NCBI RefSeq assembly: GCF_002095535.1
Contig: NZ_MLJI01000001.1
Span: 1,125,604-1,189,603 of the forward strand
Direction of reading: 5' to 3'
Length of the DNA stretch: 64,000 bases
From: Pantoea cypripedii
GTDB taxonomy: Bacteria > Pseudomonadota > Gammaproteobacteria > Enterobacterales > Enterobacteriaceae
Part shown: piece after piece, positions 8,736-16,770 of the stretch
Position numbering within the stretch: the stretch's first letter is position 1
How the letters are laid out: each line of letters begins with the position of its first letter
The notes under the pieces: generated by a model
Seen by the model: the letters and a program-made list of their open reading frames with translations, nothing else
What the model was told of the DNA's origin: nothing
The model's database searches: none
Made by a program: the position numbers and the translations under genes

Positions 8736-10673
8736 ATGGAGATGGATGACTGGTGGTTTGGCTGGAAGGGGTTCACGCCCGAACGGCCTTGTCCAGGCAA
8801 GGTTGTGTTGATGGTTGGGGCGGGGATTTCCATAGAGAGCCCCACGCAGCTACCCGGCGGATACGCACTAACGGAGGCACTGCTCGACCATTTGCTTGAC
8901 GGCCATGCGGCCTCCGAAATAAAAACGGTGTTTAGCAAATGTGAGCAGTGGATGGGGCGAAGACTGCCGCGTCTGGAACACGTTCTTGATAAAGCGTTTG
9001 AACCGTCAACTATTGAAGGAGTCGAGCGTAGCGGTGCCGCGCGGGAACTGCTGCGCATCTTTTCCCAGCGTCCTCCGAATGCGAATCACCACCTGATTGC
9101 TGATTACCTGATTAAGCAACGTAGCTGGTGTATTACCACCAATTTTGATGACTGTATCGAACAGGCTGGGCGTCATCAGATCCCTGTGCACGTTATTGAT
9201 CCTGATACCAAAACCTTTGACATCCTGCATCGGGTATACGGCGAAGATTGGGGTATCATCAAAGTGCACGGCACCATAGAACACGGCTGTGCTGGGCTTG
9301 GCGCAACGCTTGCGGATCTGGAGCACGGGCTGCCAGAAGCGTTCAAAATGCTGCTCGAACAGGTTACAGTTCAGGCCGAATTGATGATTGTCGCGGGCTA
9401 CAGTGGTACCGACCATTTCGACATTAATCACTGGATCCGCGAGCGCTGGAACGGGGATCGCGCTACCCGATTGGTATGGATCGACCATCAACCGGAAGAG
9501 GTGGAAGAATTCTGGCGGCTAAGCAAACAAGAGAATCGTGAGCCGAGAGTCTACTGGCAAGGAGCCTTTGGCGGTATGAAGGTTCAGTACGGGCCAACGT
9601 CAGAGCTGCTGACCGCCCTACTGGGAATTTCCCGCAGGACGTTGGCCGATGCAGGAGACGGTAGCGATTGGTGGCGGACTGCCCTGACTGAATATTATAC
9701 CCCAACGGAGAAAGAAAAGTATCTTACCGGTACCCGGCTGGCCAGTTCGATCGGGCTTGGCCAACTGGCCGAAGAGCAGCTTCGCTATTTGAAGCGCCTG
9801 TTGGAGAACGACGATTTATTGGCGCCTTTTGAAGCTGAGATTTACTACTCCCGTGGGTTTATTGCCGGGGCGCTATTGATTCAAAACTATCTAAAACCCC
9901 CACACGAAAAAATCAGAAAAGTGAACCGTACAGGTCTAATTCGCGCTAAAGGCAAACCTGCAAAAGCACTTTTATTTTATCTTGCGCAGTGGTTAAGGAG
10001 TCCACGTAAACTCTCACTTGATGAGCAAATTGACGCGTTTGCCTGTCTGCTCGATATCGCTGAACGGAGGCAAAAATGGCGACTCTGGCAAAGTAAACCT
10101 TTACGGCGCTTGAGCGAAAAGATATGTAGCATTTTCTGTCATAATTTCATGAAAATTGAGAATGAAAATCTGCCTCTTTATCTGCACGGGAGGATGCAAA
10201 TGCAGTCCATTCGCATGGGCACCCTGTTTTACGATGAAGATGTCTTTTCCTTCGGCGAGGTTTGGAATTTACTATACCGCGAGAGCAGTCCGCCGAGTTT
10301 TTATACCCCGCATGGCCCGGCAATCCGAGGTTTTTATCTTATTGAACGCAGCACAGCCCGTGAGGAAGACCGCATCGCAGACCTGGTGCTGGCAAATATT
10401 GATTACGTCAATATCCTGCTTTCCGCGCTGCGGCGTCGCTGGCCTAAGGGCAGCCAAAGCGTGCTGAAAGAAAGGCAGTGGCGTGAGGGATATCAGGATT
10501 CGGGAGACCATGTTGTGACGTATATCGTGCAGTTGTTAAACGAAAGCTCACAGATCGTCAGCGCTCTCAACGCCCCACATTTGCAGATTCTGATTGCCAG
10601 AGCGTGGCTTAGGGCGGACAGCATTTTGGGCGGCATCGAATACTGGAAGCAGCAGCGACTGTATCTCGCTTAA
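8736..10673 (+). CDS. SIR2-domain protein, probable NAD-depleting defence effector
   Basis: 645 aa. Residues 20-240 are a SIR2-like NAD-binding fold: VGAGIS at 27-32, TTNFDD with Asn136 at 134-139, KVHG with His178 at 176-179, and GYSGTD at 221-226. Asn and His are the usual catalytic pair. The remaining ~350 residues match nothing I know and could sense infection. Related SIR2 proteins (ThsA, Dsr, SIR2-Argonaute) destroy NAD during phage infection. No TIR, Argonaute or HerA partner is adjacent, so this would be a one-gene system. The domain is clear; the defence role is inferred from the island context. Confidence 0.8.
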   Translation: MEMDDWWFGWKGFTPERPCPGKVVLMVGAGISIESPTQLPGGYALTEALLDHLLDGHAASEIKTVFSKCEQWMGRRLPRLEHVLDKAFEPSTIEGVERSGAARELLRIFSQRPPNANHHLIADYLIKQRSWCITTNFDDCIEQAGRHQIPVHVIDPDTKTFDILHRVYGEDWGIIKVHGTIEHGCAGLGATLADLEHGLPEAFKMLLEQVTVQAELMIVAGYSGTDHFDINHWIRERWNGDRATRLVWIDHQPEEVEEFWRLSKQENREPRVYWQGAFGGMKVQYGPTSELLTALLGISRRTLADAGDGSDWWRTALTEYYTPTEKEKYLTGTRLASSIGLGQLAEEQLRYLKRLLENDDLLAPFEAEIYYSRGFIAGALLIQNYLKPPHEKIRKVNRTGLIRAKGKPAKALLFYLAQWLRSPRKLSLDEQIDAFACLLDIAERRQKWRLWQSKPLRRLSEKICSIFCHNFMKIENENLPLYLHGRMQMQSIRMGTLFYDEDVFSFGEVWNLLYRESSPPSFYTPHGPAIRGFYLIERSTAREEDRIADLVLANIDYVNILLSALRRRWPKGSQSVLKERQWREGYQDSGDHVVTYIVQLLNESSQIVSALNAPHLQILIARAWLRADSILGGIEYWKQQRLYLA

Positions 10674-11028
10674 CGATGGCAGGCTATGGGTCGATATAGC
10701 ACAGCACTGTTTTCACCACCATTTCACGGACGTGTCTGATGCGCTCCATCGGAGCACATCGTCCCAGAAGAGCCTGGAGAAGGTGTAACTGTTGGCAACG
10801 TGGTAGAAGAAGTTGTTTATCAGAAGGTGAACGTCTTTGATTCTGGCCGTGCGGCAGAATAGCAGCTTCATTTCAGTTAATTGGAATAGATAGGTTCTTT
10901 CTTCTCCCTGCTACTCCGTGTTTGACTGCTTTGTGCCAGGAGCGGAACTTGCTTACATCGTACTATGTTAGTTTGCAGGGAACAGGTCACAGACAGTTCA
11001 AATGACGTTATCGACTGAGGACGGAATA
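10674..11028. other. Gap with a possible coding remnant
   Basis: 355 bp. A short open stretch around 10766-10851 reads EGVTVGNVVEEVVYQKVNVF and then a stop. It has no start or Shine-Dalgarno and looks like the tail of a deleted gene. Nothing else is supportable. Confidence 0.3.
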
Positions 11029-11301
11029 ATGATTACTTATCAAGATGCGATGGACAAGGCTTTGGATTACCTTAAAGGCGATGACATTCCAGTCGTAATT
11101 ACACTCCATGGCCGATTCTCAGAAGGCTGGTTCTATTGTTATGAATCGAGAGAGTATCTGGAAACGGGTGAGTTTTCTGCTCAGTTGGCAGGGAATGCAC
11201 CATTCATAATTGATAAAGATAATGGAGAAATTCACTCATTTGGAACTGCTTATCCGTTAGATAAATATCTGCAGGATTACGAACAACTAAAAAACAAATA
11301 A
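11029..11301 (+). CDS. yrhB: YrhB-domain protein (Imm35-like)
   Basis: A 90-aa protein closely resembling E. coli YrhB along its length (MITYQDAMDKALDYL...PVVITLHGRFSEGW...LAGNAPFIIDKDNGEIHS). YrhB has been described as a small heat-stable chaperone-like protein, and the domain also serves as an immunity protein in polymorphic toxin loci. No toxin is adjacent, so it may be an orphan immunity gene. I start at 11029 after GAGGACGGAATA; an ATG at 11002 lacks a ribosome-binding site. Confidence 0.8.
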   Translation: MITYQDAMDKALDYLKGDDIPVVITLHGRFSEGWFYCYESREYLETGEFSAQLAGNAPFIIDKDNGEIHSFGTAYPLDKYLQDYEQLKNK

Positions 11302-11398
11302 CGTCTGCATCTCGCTCATGTCGGACTAAGGTCGACAAGGCGAAAGCTTCAGAATATCAAACGTTAATTTATGGGCAGCAGTTCGTGGGGGCAAAATT

Positions 11399-11635
11399 AT
11401 GAAGCATGAGCTATGGACAAATGAAGATGGTTTAGATTTGTTTTGTCTTGCCGGTCCACAGGGAGAATCCGCTCGTAAATTGCTGGATCCGGACTACAGA
11501 TTAGTGTGGACATGTGATGCAGATTCCCACCTTGAAGCAATGAAAAGATATTACACGTTCCGTAACTGGGGAGAATATCAAACTGATTTTCCTGAACAGG
11601 ATAGTAAGACCTACAAAGAAATGGGATGGGAGTAA
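11399..11635 (+). CDS. Hypothetical acidic 78-aa protein
   Basis: Not recognised. It is small, acidic and soluble, and rich in Trp and Tyr (WTNEDGLD, WTCDADSHLEAMKRYY, NWGEYQ, KEMGWE). Start context is weak but the reading frame is clean. Together with the YrhB-type gene it looks like part of an orphan immunity array, because immunity proteins are often small, acidic and clustered. That is inference from size and position only. Confidence 0.5.
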   Translation: MKHELWTNEDGLDLFCLAGPQGESARKLLDPDYRLVWTCDADSHLEAMKRYYTFRNWGEYQTDFPEQDSKTYKEMGWE

Positions 11636-11784
11636 AAAGCACAACACTCATACATAACATAGCCGCCGGTGTTCTAATGTCTCCGCGACGTCCGCACTTC
11701 GCTCATAGCTGCCAGTTAGATTTTTCCGGGCTTTTATTTTGAAAAATGCGAGGTTCAGTGGTGGGCAACCCATACATCATCTTC

Positions 11785-11984
11785 CCCCACTTCCCCCCCA
11801 CTTTGGAGTCGTCCCACCTTTCCCCACTTCATTTTTTCATATCACCATAACTCATTGTTTATAAGTGTTTTTCATGACTTCCCCCACTTAACGTATATAT
11901 GCAAATGGGAAGTGGGGAAAATCAGCCTAAAAAGCGATTGTTGATACTGCTTCCCCCACATGTTCCCCACTTAATCCCCCACTT
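11785..11984. repeat. CCCCACTT repeat cluster
   Basis: The octamer CCCCACTT occurs at 11785, 11796, 11822, 11882, 11965 and 11977, and in reverse at 11910: seven copies in 200 bp, the last two within or at the 3' end of the following minus-strand fragment. They could be iterons or the degenerate 3' end of a repetitive coding sequence. The rest of 11636-11970 has no supportable gene. Confidence 0.5.
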
Positions 11985-12270
11985 TAAGATCATGGCAAAG
12001 TGGCCTGACATGCTCACCATCGCAAATAATCAGGCCTTCTTTTTTCAGTTTTTCCAGCCAGCGGTTAAATTTCTTGGAAACATCGAACCCCATTTTTCTC
12101 ATATCATCACGAAGCAAAGTACGAGTACATGGTTCACCGTAGGCAGTGCGCAAACGAATAGCTTTCCAGAGCGCCAGATGGTTTTCAGTCAAACGTGAAA
12201 TCCCGGCCAATTCAGCATTGCCTTCATCATCCGACTCATTGACTGGCCTTCCTTCATCCTTTGGTGCCAA
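11971..12270 (-). pseudogene. C-terminal fragment of an unidentified mobile-element gene
   Basis: About 99 codons with no ATG; the frame begins inside the 3' end of the truncated integrase gene. The protein (LTENHLALWKAIRLRTAYGE...LRDDMRKMGFDVSKKFNRWLEKLKKEGLI) looks like the winged-helix-like tail of an island primase or replication protein, but I cannot name the family. It is best read as the surviving 3' end of a gene joined to the integrase by deletion. Confidence 0.5.
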
Positions 12271-12796
12271 AAACGATACTCAATCGCTCAGCCCCCTGGC
12301 TCAGTTGCTTCTGCCAGGTTTTGAGGGAGGCGCAACACTGAACGGATTCCTGTGACCGCAACCCCAGCAAACAAGAGAGTTGCAGGGCCGCAGCCAGCCC
12401 CTCATCGAGCTGCTCGGCTTTTTGCATAATTTGCCGATATTTCTCTGAAGGAATCGCTAACTTCGTTCCTGCCCGACTACAACCACCGAGGCCTAATGCC
12501 CGGTTCGTCAGTCTTTCAGAGGACATCAGTTTTTCTCGTCCAGCCTGATCCAATACGGAACGCAATGCAGCCATCTCGTTTTGCAGGGTACGCGGAGCAA
12601 TCCCCTGCGAACGCCGTGCCGCGATATAGCTTTCGATATGCCTGGCTTTCAGATACTTGACGCTACGTACCTGAATATTGAGTGCCAGCAAATGGCGGCT
12701 AAATCTGTCGGCGATCCGCATACGATCATGCACCGTTTTATGGCTGCCCCCGGCCTGCTTCGCCAGTTGCTTCATTTCTTTACCTGTCTGACTCAT
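12254..12796 (-). pseudogene. Truncated integrase-domain protein
   Basis: About 180 codons of an integrase-domain protein of the type carried by integrative conjugative elements: an SAM-like N-terminal DNA-binding region (KTVHDRMRIADRFSRHLLAL...IESYIAARRSQGIAPRTLQNEMAALRSVL) and the start of the catalytic domain (LLGLRSQE). It stops after SIVFGTKG, before the later catalytic His and Tyr residues, so it cannot recombine DNA. I start at 12796 behind AAAGGAAAAACGG. Confidence 0.65.
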
Positions 12797-12852
12797 CCGT
12801 TTTTCCTTTTTAAAATTCAATACCGATTTGCTTCCCTGGCGCATGGCAAATA

Positions 12853-12877
12853 ACGGATACAGCGATGCTGTATCCGT
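12853..12877. repeat. Perfect inverted repeat upstream of the integrase fragment
   Basis: An 11-bp stem, ACGGATACAGC and its complement, around a GAT loop. It lies about 57 bp upstream of the integrase-fragment start and could be an operator or a terminator remnant. Confidence 0.6.
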
Positions 12878-13103
12878 GCTGAACGTTGCCTGTGCGCCAG
12901 GGCGGTGCAGTTGAGGTATTGCGGGGTGTCAGTGGTGCACTCGGTGCAACTGCCTGCTATTGCAGGTCATCCCCAGGCTTAAGCCTGCCTCGGCAACAAT
13001 TCAGTTCTCCTGTGAAATGGATAGTTAGCGCGTAAAGCGCGGTGTCAGAGTTCATGGCCCGGATGTAATGGGCGAAAGTAGAAGGTTTATGGCGGTGTTT
13101 GCT

Positions 13104-13146
13104 GTGGCGTCACTTTCATGCGTTAACACGCAAAAAGTGACGCCAC
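13104..13146. repeat. Nested inverted repeat (cruciform-like)
   Basis: Outer arms GTGGCGTCACTTT (13104-13116) and its exact complement (13134-13146) enclose a second palindrome, GCGT-TAAC-ACGC (13120-13131). No T-run follows, so it is not a typical terminator. It sits in a gene-free stretch of old mobile-element DNA and may be an origin or recombination site. Confidence 0.65.
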
Positions 13147-13294
13147 GTATTAACACGCAGCAGGGCAGGCGCATGCAGATGCCTGACGGCATAGCAAGGC
13201 GCAGCCAGCAGCGTTTAATACGTGCCAGATAGCGATATGCAAATAGCAGGATGTAAGGAACAATCCTGAGGAGTATGTGAATACAACTTCGTCC

Positions 13295-13323
13295 GTGACC
13301 TACGGCTTAGAAGGCCGTTGGTC
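13295..13323 (-). other. tRNA-Arg(UCU) anticodon-arm fragment
   Basis: Positions 13295-13317 are the exact reverse complement of tRNA-Arg positions 6994-7016 (23 nt). Just beyond the match, the fragment has A at tRNA position 27, giving a perfect anticodon stem, where the intact tRNA has a C/U mismatch. D arm, T arm and acceptor are not recognisable. I read it as a relic of another att or tRNA copy. Confidence 0.65.
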
Positions 13324-13505
13324 ATGAATAGTAGATATGATTATAAGAGCTCAAACAAACACACAATGTGGTGCTTGCTCATAGTCGAAACGCTCGTTAT
13401 AAGCCGTTTGACGTGGTGTATTAGCTCCAGACCTTCATCACAATTGTGATCCCTATTCTCAAAGGTTAAAAAGGGGTTTAGCCACAAGGGTATCCTCTTT
13501 CAGGC

Positions 13506-13640
13506 TGCAAGGATATTTGACCGCCCGAAGGCGTTTCTCTCAGGTCATACGAAACATTGACTAGCACTCACCCGAAGGCGCTTCTCTCAGAGTGCAGAAG
13601 CATTGGATGGCTGTCGTAGACAGCGGGTCTTCGTGGCCGA
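13506..13640 (+). ncRNA. Structured RNA, copy 1 (C4/P4-CI-like antisense RNA)
   Basis: Successive hairpins are visible: GACC/GGTC (13519-13546), GCACTC/GAGTGC (13564-13595), CTGTC/GACAG (13611-13623). The first two enclose the same loop motif, CCCGAAGGCGYTTCTCTCA. A diverged copy lies at 14639-14755 with GAAACATT, CCCGAA and CTTCTC conserved and different stem sequences. The pattern resembles the antisense immunity RNAs of P4/P1-type elements as I remember them. Family membership is not verified. Confidence 0.5.
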
Positions 13641-13733
13641 ATCTACGATAACTAATGATAGGGTTCAAGGGGGATTATGGGAGGGAAATTGTGAGAGATT
13701 AGATATCTCCTGTTTAAGCTGTGGAGTTAAAAA

Positions 13734-13823
13734 ATGAATTGTATATATCGAAACCTCTTTCGATCTCTTCATTTTAGAGGTCCTTTCATTATTTTTAGTG
13801 TTCAATTAGTTATTCGTTTTTAA
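13734..13823 (+). CDS. Possible 29-aa leader or small peptide
   Basis: A short ORF, MNCIYRNLFRSLHFRG and so on, preceded by GGAG with 8-nt spacing, downstream of RNA copy 1. C4-type RNAs regulate translation of a short leader near them, so it could be such a leader. Nothing in the sequence proves expression. Confidence 0.2.
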   Translation: MNCIYRNLFRSLHFRGPFIIFSVQLVIRF

Positions 13824-14023
13824 GTGGTTATAATTATGAGGTGCTTTAGCTGTGTGAGGTGGGTGCTGTTTTATTACGAGATCTTTTAAATAGTGTTCCT
13901 AAATTATGGTTGGTTCGTAAATTTCAGTTTTCCCTGGGTGCTTAAAGTATTAATTAACATTCTTTCGGCTCTACTATATGATTCACCCCAATACGTTAAG
14001 ATTAAATGTCAATAGGAAATATT

Positions 14024-14182
14024 ATGATCAGAGAAAGTAAAAAATTCGGTTCCACTAAAGCGATGGCTGCTGCGAAACGCTCCATTGAATTCTGGGCCAC
14101 TATCGACGGTAAGAAGCTTGCCAAAGTCGGTCAAAACGAAAAATATATGGATTTAGTCGGACCGGAAAAAAGAAAAAGTTGA
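14024..14182 (+). CDS. Basic 52-aa hypothetical protein
   Basis: Not recognised. A lysine-rich soluble protein beginning MIRESKKFGSTKAMAAAKRS and ending GPEKRKS, with a good ribosome-binding site (ATAGGAAATATT). It lies alone between the two structured-RNA copies, where phage-satellite immunity regions keep their regulated small gene. It has no hydrophobic segment, so it is not a type I toxin. It could be a small DNA-binding protein or anti-repressor; that is speculation. Confidence 0.55.
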   Translation: MIRESKKFGSTKAMAAAKRSIEFWATIDGKKLAKVGQNEKYMDLVGPEKRKS

Positions 14183-14638
14183 CCAGATTTGCATAATCAG
14201 ATTAATTAAAATAAATGACTAAGGCTCCTGAGAGGGGCGCCACGATTGAGTAATTTATTTCCTATTTCCGATTTTTTTTGGTGTTATAAGGAATGTTCCT
14301 GCATCTCGAAATGTGAGAGTTGAAGTTTATTTATTCAGTTATTCGTCCGTTTTTTTTTGCGAGATGGCTTTTTGACATCCAGGAGATGCTTGTCGATTAT
14401 AAGATAATAAAAGATTAATAATAAGGTGATGTGTTGTTTTTAAATTTCAGGAGAAGGCCGTTGGTTTAAGGGGGGATGTATTAAAAGAGCACAGGCTTTC
14501 ATAAGGTGATATTTTATTTTCTTCATAAGATAGTTGTTGATAGACATTTGATTGATTTTAAAGAACTTCCTCACGGGCTGGTGTTCCGATTTTTCAAAGA
14601 CTTAAATGGGAGCACCATAAGAGCATTTTCTATCTTGG

Positions 14639-14755
14639 TTGCAAGGAAATTTGAACATCCTGAGGGGTCACTCAGGCCAGATGAAACATTAGCTGGCACT
14701 AACCCGAAAGTACTTCTCGCTGGATGCCTGTCATAGGTCACGGGTTTTATGGCAA
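14639..14755 (+). ncRNA. Structured RNA, copy 2 (C4/P4-CI-like antisense RNA)
   Basis: Hairpins CCTGAG/CTCAGG (14659-14676), CCAG/CTGG (14677-14696) around the conserved GAAACATT loop, and GGCA/TGCC around CCCGAA...CTTCTC. Compared with copy 1 the stems differ while pairing is kept, which suggests a selected RNA structure. AGAAGGCCGTTGGT precedes both copies, 187 bp (14452) and 197 bp (13309) upstream. The overlapping 76-aa frame at 14506-14736 is probably not a gene. Confidence 0.5.
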
Positions 14756-15103
14756 TGAGTTGCAAGGTGAAAAATATTTAACTTCGGTAAAAAACTATAA
14801 AATTGATATATACAGGATTTAATATCTATATTATGTCAATATTTTGGTTTTTTGTTTTGTTATTTGTATTAATTTAGTGATTATGTGGCTAATGAATGAC
14901 ATAAAAAATCATTAATAGAGTTTCTTTTCTTATCAATTCCTGAGAAAAAAATTTACAAAAACAAATCAATATAATAGTGTTATGTATATGGGATGAATCT
15001 CAATTTAAAATATATTTTTTGTTTTATATCAGTATGTTAATTGGTGTATTAGCCGATTGTGGTTAAGTTTTCTTGACGACAGTCCTCTAGGAAAGAGGTT
15101 GAT
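14756..15103. other. AT-rich upstream region of the HXS operon
   Basis: About 350 bp, extremely AT-rich and without a credible ORF. It must contain the HXS promoter; its composition suggests H-NS silencing. No specific operator is visible. Confidence 0.4.
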
Positions 15104-15379
15104 ATGTTGGTTAAAAATATAAGAAAAACAGTATGTTCTGAATGGGTGATGAGAAACAGTCTTTACTGGATGAGTACTCTTAGTCGATGGAGACTTGAAG
15201 AAAACGACTTTGAGTGGGTAGTGTCTTTTGATACTTACAGTAGGGAGGTCGAGTTCGAGTTTGAACGACTCCTGAATGACTACAAGTTGAGGGAATGCCT
15301 TCATAGTCAAACCGGAGATGTAAGAGCTTCAATCATAGGTAATGTTCTCAAGAGCATTGATTCGAGACTGTCTCAATGA
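15104..15379 (+). CDS. hxsD: His-Xaa-Ser system protein HxsD
   Basis: 91 aa. The motif LLNDYKLRE (residues 57-65) is the signature for which the HxsD family was first named, and NSLYWMS near the N-terminus also fits. Its biochemical role is unknown; it may present the substrate to the maturases. It is the first gene of a four-gene operon with overlapping stops and starts (ATGA with hxsB). The start follows AGGAAAGAGGTTGAT. Confidence 0.85.
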   Translation: MLVKNIRKTVCSEWVMRNSLYWMSTLSRWRLEENDFEWVVSFDTYSREVEFEFERLLNDYKLRECLHSQTGDVRASIIGNVLKSIDSRLSQ

Positions 15380-16770
15380 ATACCATGCCGTTTAACTTTG
15401 ATAGGTTGAATGATGGCAAAGTTTTCATCAGCAACCTTGCTGGTTTTCACTACTTCGTTGAAGACGAAGAACTTAAACTTCTTGCTCTAAATCATTTCAC
15501 TCAGGATCACCCTTCTTCAGCAAAGCTAGAAACTAGACTGTTCGTTACAGATGAATCTAATCAGCTTTTAGCTAAAGCATCCTTAAGTTCTGGCTTTGCA
15601 AAACGACTAATGAATGAATTAGCCGTTAGACCCATTTTTATGATCGTACCGACATTACGATGTGATCATACTTGCAAATATTGCCAGGTTAGTAGGGCAG
15701 CTATTGGAGCTGATGGATACGACTTGGATCCGGCTCTGATTCCTCAAATAATCTCTGCGATAAAGAAACTTGGAACTGCACCGTATAAAATTGAAGTGCA
15801 GGGTGGTGAGCCATTGCTGAGATTTGATCTGGTACAGATGATATATGAAGAATGCCAGCACATACTTGGTCATGATACTTTTGAGATGGTTATTGCAACC
15901 AGTTTATCATTGCTTGATTATTCAATAATCGATTGGGTAAAGGATAGAAATATCACCTTCTCAGTTTCACTTGATGGAAATGAAAATGTTCACAACAAAA
16001 ATCGTATTCTTAATGGAGGGGAAGCCCACTCCAAAGCTGTTGTTGGCATAAAAAATCTCCATGAGAAACTTGGCGAAAATCGTGTTGCGACAGTTACCAC
16101 TGTTACTAAGGAACTTACCACAGAACCTGCTTCGATAATTCAAGCACACCTGTCGTTAGGCTTGAAAGATATGTTTATCAGACCGGTAAGCCCTTATGGA
16201 TTTGCTCACAAGCAAACTTTTACTTTTTCCATGTCTGAGTATTTTGATTTTTATGATCAATTAATGCGGGAAGTCCTCTGGCATAATCAGAGAGGAAATT
16301 CTGTGGTAGAGCATTCCGCTGCAATACATCTGAAACGCATCTTTAATCCGGGTTTTAGTGGTTATGCAGATTTGAAGTCACCAAGTGGTGTTGTACTCAA
16401 TTGTATTCTTTTCAATTACGATGGACGAGTATATGGAAGCGACGAAAGTCGTATGCTTCAGAAAGTAAATCAAGATGCTGATTTCAGTGCCGGGAAGTTT
16501 GATTCGCTGTCTTTTCGCAGTAATGAATACTATCGTTCTGTTTTGGCATCCTCATTCAACTTTGCTATTCCAGGCTGCGACACTTGTGCCTATCAGCCTT
16601 TTTGTGGGGCTGATCCCTGTCAGAACATCAGTGTTCATGGTGAACCTATTGGAGACAAGAGTCGGTCAACCTTCTGTCAGTATCACAAAGGTATGTTCCG
16701 TTACCTCTTGAATGAAATTTCCCAGAAAGGAGCAATGGCGGAGATGCTCAAAGGCTGGGCCTATGTCTGA
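15376..16770 (+). CDS. hxsB: His-Xaa-Ser system radical SAM maturase HxsB
   Basis: A 464-aa radical SAM enzyme. The SAM-binding [4Fe-4S] cluster ligands are Cys96, Cys100 and Cys103 in RCDHTCKYC, followed by a GGEPLLRFD motif. A C-terminal SPASM-like cysteine region (CDTCAYQPFCGADPC...FCQYHKG) would bind auxiliary clusters. It is predicted to modify HxsA; the chemistry is not established. The start overlaps the hxsD stop (ATGA) and its end overlaps hxsC. Confidence 0.92.
   Translation: MNTMPFNFDRLNDGKVFISNLAGFHYFVEDEELKLLALNHFTQDHPSSAKLETRLFVTDESNQLLAKASLSSGFAKRLMNELAVRPIFMIVPTLRCDHTCKYCQVSRAAIGADGYDLDPALIPQIISAIKKLGTAPYKIEVQGGEPLLRFDLVQMIYEECQHILGHDTFEMVIATSLSLLDYSIIDWVKDRNITFSVSLDGNENVHNKNRILNGGEAHSKAVVGIKNLHEKLGENRVATVTTVTKELTTEPASIIQAHLSLGLKDMFIRPVSPYGFAHKQTFTFSMSEYFDFYDQLMREVLWHNQRGNSVVEHSAAIHLKRIFNPGFSGYADLKSPSGVVLNCILFNYDGRVYGSDESRMLQKVNQDADFSAGKFDSLSFRSNEYYRSVLASSFNFAIPGCDTCAYQPFCGADPCQNISVHGEPIGDKSRSTFCQYHKGMFRYLLNEISQKGAMAEMLKGWAYV

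Noticed and set aside
12581-12853. 90-aa plus-strand ORF over the integrase fragment
   Set aside because: Antisense to a recognisable integrase domain and lacking a start context.
13500-13640. CRISPR array
   Set aside because: The CCCGAAGGCG motif repeats only twice, within hairpins, without regular spacers; no cas genes are present.
14506-14736. 76-aa ORF over structured RNA copy 2
   Set aside because: No ribosome-binding site, and the conserved features are RNA hairpins; copy 1 has stops in the equivalent frame.
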